Shown: positions 1 to 4,685 of the stretch, piece after piece | Numbering within the stretch: the stretch's first letter is position 1 | Layout of the letters: each line of letters starts with the position of its first letter | Assembly (NCBI GenBank): GCA_050732635.1 | Contig: JBOHRE010000145.1 | Span: forward strand, 1-6,131 | Reading direction: 5' to 3' | Source of the DNA: JBOHRE01 sp050732635 | Lineage (GTDB): Bacteria; Gemmatimonadota; Gemmatimonadetes; Longimicrobiales; RSA9 | Length of the DNA: 6,131 nt | Program-made: the position numbers and the translations under genes | The notes under the pieces: generated by a model | Told to the model about the DNA's origin: nothing | Database searches by the model: none | Seen by the model: the letters and a program-made list of their open reading frames with translations, nothing else

Positions 1-7
1 GCCCCAT

Positions 8-2770
8 TCACCCCGTACTCTGCATCGCCGCCGCGATGCCGTTGATGCTGAGGAACAGCAGCTCGCGCAGCGCGTCGCGGCGGTCTGACGCGTTCGCGAT
101 GACGTCCGTCTCGCGCCAGCGGCGCAGCAGCTCGACCTGCAGCAGGTTGAGCACGTCCGTGTAGGGGTTGCGCAGCGCGATCGACTTCTGGATCACCGGC
201 GAATCGTCCAGCAGCTCGCGCTGGCCGGTCACACGCAGGATCGCGGCGCGGGCGCGCGCGAACTCGGCGGCGATGAGCGCGTGGACGTGCTCGTCGCCCG
301 CGAGCCGGGCATAGTGGCAGGCGATGTCGAGCCGCGCGCGCGCCATCTCGCGCTGCGCGTTGTCGACCACCGCGCGGAAGAACGGCCAGGCGCGGTACCA
401 CTCCACGAGCGTGCGCCAGGCGGAGTCGCCTGCGGCCGCCGCGGCGTCGAACGCCGCGCCGACGCCGTACCAGCCCGGCACGATCCAGCGCGTCTGCGTC
501 CAGGCAAAGACCCACGGGATGGCGCGCAGGTCGTCGAAGCTGACCTCGGCGGCCGCGCGGCGCGAGACCGGCCGCGACGCGATCGGCAGCCGGCTGATCT
601 GCTCGATGGGTGTCGCGCGCACGTACCACTCCCAGAAGCCGTCCGCGTCGATGAGCCCGCGGTACGCCCGCATGGAAGCCCCCGCGAGCCGATCCATGAG
701 GTCGTCGTCGTTGGCGTTCGCGCCCGCGCCACCATCCAGCTCCGTCGCCCCGCGCCCGCCCTCGCCCCCGCCCCCCATCACAGCCGACACGAGCTGCTCC
801 GTGTGCCGGTGCGCCAGCTCCGCCAACGCATACCGAAACGAGATCACCTCGCCCTGCTCCGTCACGCGGATGCGGCCGTTGCGCGCCTCGGCCGGCAGCG
901 CGAGGATCGCCTGGCCGGCACGGCCGCCGCCGCGGCCGACGGTGCCGCCGCGGCCGTGGAACAGCCGGAACGTGACGTCGTGCTCCCGGCACACGCGCCC
1001 GAGCGCGGCCTGCGCGCCGTGCAGCGCCCAGTTGGCCATCCAGTAGCCGCCATCCTTGTTCGAGTCGGAGTAGCCGAGCATGATCTCCTGGAAGCGGCCG
1101 CGCGCGGCGAGCTGCAGCGCGTACACCGGATCGCCGAACAGCGCGGCCATACGCTCGCCGGCCGCGGCGAGGTCGTCGATGGTCTCGAAGAGCGGCACGA
1201 CGTCGAGCGCGCTTTCCGGCCGCTCGTCCACCACGCGCCACAGCCCGACCTGCTTGGCCAGCAGCAGCGGCTCGAGCATGTCGCTGACCGCGTGCGTCAT
1301 GCTGATGATGTAGCAGCCGACGGCGTCCGGCTGGCGCGCGAGCGCGTCGCCGAGCACGCCGAACGTCGCGAGCGCGTCGCGGGCGACGTCGCCAGTGACT
1401 CCGTCCGGCGTCTCCAGCGTGCGCGGCTCGAGCAGCGCGCGGCGCAGCACCTCGAGCCTGGCCGGCTCGTCGAGCGCGCTGTAGTCCGCGGCGACGCCGG
1501 CCGCAGCCAGCAGCTCGGCCACCGCGCGCTCGTGCACGCCGCTGTGCTGCCGCACGTCGAGCGCGGCCAGGTGGAAGCCGAAGGTGCGCGCGAGCGTGCG
1601 CACGCGCGCGAGGCGGCCGCGCCGCGCGACGTCGCCGAAGCCGGACTCCTCCAGGCTCGCCGCGATCAGGTCGAGGTCCGCGCAGTAGCGCGCGGCCGTG
1701 TACTCCGCATCGTCCGCGCGGATCTGTTCGAGCATGCGCGTGAGCAGGCGCCGGTAGGGCTCGTGGCGGAACACGTCGGTGGCGACGTCGCCCGTCTGCG
1801 CCAGCGCGTGCTCCAGCCTCGCCGGCACCGCGGCCTGGCGGTCCGAGATGCTCAGCTCACCGCGCAGCGCCTCCAGCTCCGCGGCGTGCAGCGCGCGCGC
1901 TGCGCTGCGGTGCCGCTGGAGTGTCCAGCGCACGACTTCCGGCGTCACGTTCGGGTTGCCGTCCCGATCGCCACCGATCCACGAGCGCCAGCGCAGGAAG
2001 ACCGGCACGTCCTCGCGCTCGCCAGCGGCGCCGTAGTGCCGCGCCAGCGCGCGCGTCACGTCACGGTGGATGCGCGGCGCGGTCTCCCAGACGGCGGCCT
2101 GCAGGAAGTACAGGCCCTGCTCGACCTCGTCGCGCACGCTCGGCCGCTCCGCGCGGATCTCGTCGGTCGCCAGCAGCAGCGCGACCTCGGCCTCCAGAGC
2201 GTCGAGCGCGGAGCGCTCCTCGTCCGGCGTCGCATCCGCGCGGCGCAGTTGCGACAGCAGCTCGGCGACCCGCTTCTGCTTGTCCAGCACGGTGCGCCGC
2301 CGCGCCTCGGTCGGGTGCGCCGTCAGTGTCGGCTGGATGTCGAGCCGCGCCAGGCGACTGGCGACATCCTCCAGCGGCACACCGGCCGCGCGCAGCCGCG
2401 CGACTGCGTCGTCGATCGATTCGGGCCGCGGCTGCCCGCCATCCGCCGCCTCGCGCGAGCGCTCGCGGTTGATGCGCAGGATCTCCTGCTTCTCCGCCTG
2501 GTTGACCAGGTGGAAGAAGACGCCGTACGCGCGCAGCAGCCAGCGGATCTCGCGCTCCGACAGCGCGCGGATGCGCGCAACGGCGGCGTCGCGCAGCGAC
2601 GCGTCCCCTTCTGCCGCCGCGCGCTTGCACAGCAGGCGCAGCTCCTCGACCAGCTCGAACACCGCGTCGCCCGCCTGCGCGCGCACGCGCCGCCCCAGCA
2701 GCGTGCCCAGCAGGTCGACGTTCTCGGAGAGCGGGCGGGTGATGCCGGTGGGCTGATCGGCCGTGCTCAT
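8..2770 (-). CDS. ppc: Phosphoenolpyruvate carboxylase (EC 4.1.1.31), complete
   Basis: The 920-residue product is a full-length bacterial PEP carboxylase, a cytoplasmic enzyme that makes oxaloacetate and phosphate from PEP and bicarbonate to replenish the TCA cycle. Visible signatures, in order: LTAHPTE with catalytic His152; GGDRDGNPNVT (267-276); MLGYSDSNKDGG with Lys572 (E. coli Lys546 equivalent); FHGRGGTVGRGG with His605, Arg607 and Arg613 (E. coli His579, Arg581, Arg587); FAWTQTR (755-761); SIALRNPYTDVLN with Arg867 (E. coli Arg832); and a C-terminal NGIAAAMQSTG. The family length is about 880-950 residues. The N-terminal PLSENVDLLGTLLG matches the usual family opening, which supports the ATG at 2770, although no Shine-Dalgarno sequence lies just upstream. 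Oddities: a Gly/Ala/Asp-rich loop at 666-690, Ser918 in place of the usual Asn near the C-terminus, and Arg811 where E. coli has Lys773. The gene is divergent from the vWA gene. Family assignment is essentially certain; the regulatory meaning of the substitutions is inference. Confidence 0.98.
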   Translation of the reverse strand: MSTADQPTGITRPLSENVDLLGTLLGRRVRAQAGDAVFELVEELRLLCKRAAAEGDASLRDAAVARIRALSEREIRWLLRAYGVFFHLVNQAEKQEILRINRERSREAADGGQPRPESIDDAVARLRAAGVPLEDVASRLARLDIQPTLTAHPTEARRRTVLDKQKRVAELLSQLRRADATPDEERSALDALEAEVALLLATDEIRAERPSVRDEVEQGLYFLQAAVWETAPRIHRDVTRALARHYGAAGEREDVPVFLRWRSWIGGDRDGNPNVTPEVVRWTLQRHRSAARALHAAELEALRGELSISDRQAAVPARLEHALAQTGDVATDVFRHEPYRRLLTRMLEQIRADDAEYTAARYCADLDLIAASLEESGFGDVARRGRLARVRTLARTFGFHLAALDVRQHSGVHERAVAELLAAAGVAADYSALDEPARLEVLRRALLEPRTLETPDGVTGDVARDALATFGVLGDALARQPDAVGCYIISMTHAVSDMLEPLLLAKQVGLWRVVDERPESALDVVPLFETIDDLAAAGERMAALFGDPVYALQLAARGRFQEIMLGYSDSNKDGGYWMANWALHGAQAALGRVCREHDVTFRLFHGRGGTVGRGGGRAGQAILALPAEARNGRIRVTEQGEVISFRYALAELAHRHTEQLVSAVMGGGGEGGRGATELDGGAGANANDDDLMDRLAGASMRAYRGLIDADGFWEWYVRATPIEQISRLPIASRPVSRRAAAEVSFDDLRAIPWVFAWTQTRWIVPGWYGVGAAFDAAAAAGDSAWRTLVEWYRAWPFFRAVVDNAQREMARARLDIACHYARLAGDEHVHALIAAEFARARAAILRVTGQRELLDDSPVIQKSIALRNPYTDVLNLLQVELLRRWRETDVIANASDRRDALRELLFLSINGIAAAMQSTG
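748..776 (-). other. G-quadruplex-capable G-run cluster inside ppc
   Basis: The plus strand has five C runs of three to six bases (748-751, 755-757, 759-761, 765-769, 771-776) separated by one to three bases. The ppc sense strand and its mRNA therefore carry five closely spaced G runs, enough for an intramolecular G-quadruplex. The tract encodes part of the Gly-rich loop of PEP carboxylase, so it may be only a by-product of glycine codons in a GC-rich genome. Formation in the cell is not shown. Confidence 0.5.
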
Positions 2771-2869
2771 CGCGGGAAGACTGCCGGCGTCGTGGTCATT
2801 GCGGTCGGTGGTGGGTGGCCGCGTTCATTGCCGCCGACGCCCGCGCAGCATCCGGGCCGAGCAGCACTG

Positions 2870-2887
2870 GCCCCGGCTCCCCGGGGC
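2870..2887. repeat. Perfect GC hairpin in the ppc/vWA divergent region
   Basis: GCCCCGG (2870-2876) and its exact complement CCGGGGC (2881-2887) flank a four-base loop (2877-2880). It lies 100 bases upstream of the ppc start. If ppc transcription starts further upstream, it would be in the ppc leader. There is no T/U tract on either side, so it does not look like an intrinsic terminator. Function unknown. Confidence 0.5.
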
Positions 2888-2894
2888 GGGTAGG

Positions 2895-2929
2895 CCCCCG
2901 GCGCCCGCCCCCGCCCCCGCGCCCGCCCC
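2895..2929 (-). other. G-quadruplex / i-motif-capable tract upstream of ppc
   Basis: Six C runs (2895-2899, 2904-2906, 2908-2912, 2914-2918, 2922-2924, 2926-2929) with spacers of one to four bases lie in the divergent intergenic region. On the minus strand this gives six G runs about 125-160 bases upstream of the ppc start. On the plus strand the tract ends six bases before the candidate vWA promoter. Unlike the tract inside ppc, it is not constrained by coding. The potential is visible in the sequence; a role is inference. Confidence 0.5.
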
Positions 2930-2934
2930 TCAAC

Positions 2935-2957
2935 CTGTCAGACCACCCGCCTATCTT
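2935..2957 (+). promoter_or_regulatory. Candidate RecA-NDp-like (PafBC-type) promoter of the vWA gene
   Basis: The sequence is CTGTCAGAC (2935-2943), eight bases (2944-2951), then TATCTT (2952-2957). The mycobacterial PafBC-dependent consensus is TTGTCRGTG-N8-TANNNT. Six of nine upstream positions match, the spacing is exact, and all three fixed bases of the downstream box match. An ordinary sigma-70 promoter would need about 17 bases between the boxes; here TGTCA and TATCTT are too close for that, as in RecA-NDp promoters. Transcription would begin near 2964, about 30 bases before the ATG at 2995. The same layout occurs upstream of the WYL pair, which raises confidence. Not experimentally known. 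Confidence 0.5.
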
Positions 2958-2977
2958 CGTCGCACCATCACCTCACC

Positions 2978-2982
2978 AGGAG
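2978..2982 (+). promoter_or_regulatory. Shine-Dalgarno sequence for the ATG at 2995
   Basis: AGGAG lies 12 bases before the ATG at 2995, slightly further than ideal. No comparable purine-rich site precedes the ATG at 3066, which begins the intact downstream frame. The site therefore supports translation starting at 2995 and so supports a frame break between 2995 and 3066. Confidence 0.6.
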
Positions 2983-2994
2983 ATCACCCACGCC

Positions 2995-3065
2995 ATGGAC
3001 ACCACGATCCTGCTGGACCACGAGCCCACATCCGACGGCGCGCAGCTCGTCGTGCGCGCGCTGCT
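2995..3065 (+). other. Out-of-frame N-terminal coding segment of the vWA gene
   Basis: From the ATG at 2995 this frame reads MDTTILLDHEPTSDGAQLVV followed by RALL. Nearly every codon ends in G or C, as expected for real coding sequence in this genome. From memory, vWA proteins of this type open with a similar M-[DN]-T-x-I-x-[LI]-[DE] segment, then a short RALLR[IL]-type strand, then the vWA domain. Here the expected continuation, RIRG, appears in another frame starting at 3069. If this frame is followed past 3065 it yields non-homologous Arg-rich sequence and stops at 3114. The segment is therefore best read as the true N-terminus of the following gene, separated from it by an indel. Confidence 0.7.
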
Positions 3066-4280
3066 ATGCGCATTCGCGGCGCGGCACCGGCCGAGGACGC
3101 GCGCGCGCCGCTGAACCTCGCTCTCGTGCTGGACCGTTCCGGCTCGATGGCGGGCGAGAAGCTGGCGGCCGCGAAGGCGGCCGCGACGCAGCTCGCGCGG
3201 CGCGTGCGCGAGAGGGACGTCATCAGCGTCGTCATCTATGACGACAGCGTCGACACGGTCGTGGACGCCGCGCCGGTGACCGACCGCGACGCGCTACTCG
3301 CGGGCATCGCCGCGATCGAGGCCGGCGGCTCGACGAACCTGAGCGGCGGCTGGCTGCGCGGCCGCGACCTGGTCGCGCGCGGCTACCGGCAGGGCGCGGT
3401 CAACCGCGTGCTGCTGCTGACGGACGGGCTCGCCAACCACGGCATCACGGACCCCGACCAGCTCAAGGCCCTGTGCGGCACGGCAGCGGCCGTCGGTGTC
3501 ACCACGACCACGATCGGCTTCGGTGAGGGGTTCGACGAGGTGCTGCTGCGCGGCATGGCGGACGTCGGCCGCGGCGGTACCTACTACGTCGAGGAGTCCG
3601 ACCAGGCGCTCGACGTCTTCGCCGCCGAGATCGACGGGCTCCTCACGCTCGCCGCGCAGAACGTGGCCGTGCAGGTCTTGCCGGCGCCCGGCGCCGACCT
3701 GGCCGTCGTGCATCACGCCTATCCGCGGCGCCAGATCGCGGGCGGCGTGCGTCTCGAGATCGGCGACCTCTTCGCCGGCGAGCCGCGCGCGCTGCTCGCG
3801 CAGTTCCTGCTGCCGCTGCCGGCTACGGATGCGACCACGGCCGTCGCCGAGCTCGTCGTCGAGGCGCACGTGCTCGGCGCCGGCGGCTCCGTCGAGCGGC
3901 GCGAGGTCCGGCTGCCGATCACCGTGACCGGCACCGACGCGCCGCGCGTCGAGCCCGAGGTGCGTCGCGAGCTGCTCCTGCTCGAGTCCGCCCGCGCGCG
4001 CGACGAGGCCCGCGAGCTGGAGCGGCAGGGTGAGTTCGATGCGGCCGGTGAGCGGCTGGGCGACGTCGCCCGTAAGCTCACCGCCGAAGCTGGCGACGAC
4101 GCCCGGCTGCGCGAGGAGGCCGCCGACCTCGGTGCGCTGGCCCAGTGCTACGCCGCTGGCGACGTCAGAGAGGCCGACCGCAAGTACATGTACATGCGCT
4201 CGACGGCGACCTGGCAGAGCCGGCACGGCGCGGCGGACCCGATCTCACGCAGCAAGCTGCGTCGCCGGCCGACGTCCTGA
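3066..4280 (+). CDS. von Willebrand factor type A (vWA) domain protein, main frame after an apparent frameshift
   Basis: From the first in-frame ATG after the break this encodes 404 residues; with the N-terminal segment from 2995 the product would be about 427. The vWA domain spans roughly 16-190. Its MIDAS is complete: Asp23, Ser25 and Ser27 in LDRSGSM, Thr90 in GGSTNLSGG, and Asp120 in LLLTDGLANHG, so divalent-metal-dependent ligand binding is expected. Residues about 195-290 look like a beta-rich domain. Residues 300-365 are charged and helical, rich in Glu, Arg and Ala. The tail (370-404) is basic. No signal peptide or membrane segment is apparent, so it is probably cytoplasmic. Partner and function are unknown; related proteins are annotated only as VWA-domain proteins. 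The frame is open upstream to 2763, but those residues are Pro/Arg-rich and unlike the family. It lies between ppc (divergent) and the WYL pair and has a candidate promoter like that of the WYL pair. Confidence 0.85.
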   Translation: MRIRGAAPAEDARAPLNLALVLDRSGSMAGEKLAAAKAAATQLARRVRERDVISVVIYDDSVDTVVDAAPVTDRDALLAGIAAIEAGGSTNLSGGWLRGRDLVARGYRQGAVNRVLLLTDGLANHGITDPDQLKALCGTAAAVGVTTTTIGFGEGFDEVLLRGMADVGRGGTYYVEESDQALDVFAAEIDGLLTLAAQNVAVQVLPAPGADLAVVHHAYPRRQIAGGVRLEIGDLFAGEPRALLAQFLLPLPATDATTAVAELVVEAHVLGAGGSVERREVRLPITVTGTDAPRVEPEVRRELLLLESARARDEARELERQGEFDAAGERLGDVARKLTAEAGDDARLREEAADLGALAQCYAAGDVREADRKYMYMRSTATWQSRHGAADPISRSKLRRRPTS

Positions 4281-4361
4281 GGCACGGTGCGGCGCCGGCC
4301 GGTCGACACGCCGCCGGCCTGAGGCCACGGTGCGGCGGCGGCCAGTCGGCACCGCCGCCGG
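4276..4361. repeat. Two tandem imperfect ~43-base GC-rich repeats, each hairpin-forming
   Basis: Unit 1 (4276-4317) and unit 2 (4318-4361) both begin CCTGAGG, continue with CACGGTGCGGCG, and end ACGCCGCCGG or ACCGCCGCCGG. Unit 1 starts over the vWA stop codon. Unit 2 folds well: CGGCGGCG (4333-4340) pairs with CGCCGCCG (4353-4360), and GCC (4341-4343) pairs with GGC (4348-4350) around an AGTC loop. Unit 1 has a shorter outer stem (4289-4294 with 4309-4314). No T tract follows, so a Rho-independent terminator of the classical kind is not supported. The position just after a stop codon still suggests a role in mRNA 3' ends. Confidence 0.55.
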
Positions 4362-4438
4362 CCGGCGCCACCGCTCCACCTGCCGCAGTCCGCCGCGGCA
4401 GACGTCGGCCATGACCTGCACGGGACCCTACGGCGTTT

Positions 4439-4516
4439 GGTACAACGTGTACGCCTCGTCGCCAGCGAGCGGTACAACGTGTACGCCTCGTCGCCCGCGA
4501 GCGGTACAACCTGTAC
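4439..4516. repeat. Array of three palindromic operator-like sites at 32-base intervals
   Basis: Two 32-base direct repeats (4439-4470 and 4471-4502) differ at one base (A at 4464, C at 4496). A partial third copy of 14 bases follows (4503-4516, one mismatch). Each copy starts with GGTACAACGTGTAC or GGTACAACCTGTAC, whose core GTACA-N3-TGTAC is an inverted repeat. Centres lie at 4446, 4478 and 4510, about three turns of B-DNA apart, so all three would face the same side of the helix. A second short palindrome, TCGC-N2-GCGA, sits between each pair (4459-4468 and 4491-4500). The whole array is bounded by TTTGGTACA (4436-4444) and its complement TGTACCAAA (4512-4520). It reads as a cooperative binding site for a dimeric regulator. 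Which protein binds is unknown; the WYL proteins are natural candidates. Confidence 0.75.
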
Positions 4517-4520
4517 CAAA

Positions 4521-4559
4521 ACGTCGAGGGCCCCCGCGGTGGCTGCCCGCGGCCGACGT
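4521..4559. repeat. Nested inverted repeat downstream of the palindrome array
   Basis: Outer arms ACGTCG (4521-4526) and CGACGT (4554-4559) are complementary. Inside them two copies of the self-complementary CCGCGG (4534-4539 and 4547-4552) can pair around a seven-base loop. The unpaired left side is seven bases and the right side one, so the structure is imperfect. It has no T tract. Short GC-rich inverted repeats arise easily in this composition, so significance is uncertain. Confidence 0.3.
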
Positions 4560-4605
4560 GGGGGTCACGCGGCGCGAACATCGCGAACACCGCGGCCTTG
4601 CCATG

Positions 4606-4628
4606 TTGTCAGCCGAGCGTGATACGTT
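4606..4628 (+). promoter_or_regulatory. Candidate RecA-NDp-like (PafBC-type) promoter of the WYL pair
   Basis: The sequence is TTGTCAGCC (4606-4614), eight bases (4615-4622), then TACGTT (4623-4628). Against the PafBC-dependent RecA-NDp consensus TTGTCRGTG-N8-TANNNT, seven of nine upstream positions match, the spacing is exact, and all three fixed bases of TANNNT match. It is oriented toward the WYL genes, with the box ending 57 bases before the ATG at 4686. Transcription would start near 4635, giving a leader of about 50 bases. Because the downstream genes are themselves PafB/PafC-like, this suggests autoregulation. The consensus comes from mycobacteria; its use in this organism is inference. 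Confidence 0.6.
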
Positions 4629-4685
4629 TGCGGTGTCACCCGGACACCTCCCCGACCGCGGCTGGCCACGCTACCCCCGAGTCGA

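Larger units (their letters stand above)
4281..4685. other. 405-base intergenic region between the vWA gene and the WYL pair
   Basis: No convincing gene lies here. Several open frames cross the region on both strands, but they lack family resemblance, run across the repeats, and are rich in Arg, Ala and Pro, as expected of non-coding frames in GC-rich DNA. In order the region holds the tandem hairpin repeats just after the vWA stop, a featureless stretch (4362-4433), the three-site palindrome array bounded by an inverted repeat (4436-4520), a nested inverted repeat (4521-4559), and a candidate promoter (4606-4628). I see no small RNA signature such as a T-tailed hairpin. Confidence 0.6.

Noticed and set aside
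281..2893. An 870-codon open frame on the plus strand, antisense to ppc
   Set aside because: It is the mirror of a confidently identified PEPC gene. The translation is Arg/Ala/His/Val-rich with no recognisable domain, as expected for antisense frames in GC-rich DNA.
2815..2994. An earlier ATG at 2815 for the N-terminal segment
   Set aside because: It reads through the C-run tract and the candidate promoter. The family-like sequence and the Shine-Dalgarno site both point to 2995.
2763..3065. Upstream extension of the vWA frame to an ATG at 2763
   Set aside because: The added residues are Pro/Ala/Arg-rich, cross the C-run tract, overlap the ppc start and do not resemble the family.
3294..4226. 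A 310-codon open frame on the minus strand opposite the vWA gene
   Set aside because: It is antisense to a gene with a complete MIDAS motif and has no domain of its own.
4439..4516. The 32-base repeats as a CRISPR array
   Set aside because: The copies are directly adjacent with no variable spacers, only two are full, and no cas gene is present.
4436..4520. The complementary ends of the palindrome array as insertion-sequence termini
   Set aside because: The enclosed 85 bases have no transposase and no target duplication was seen. The ends are simply the outer parts of the first and third palindromes.
4598..4626. A conventional sigma-70 promoter, TTGCCA-17-GATACG
   Set aside because: The -10 box matches only three of six bases. 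The overlapping TTGTCAG-N10-TACGTT fits the RecA-NDp type better and recurs before the vWA gene.
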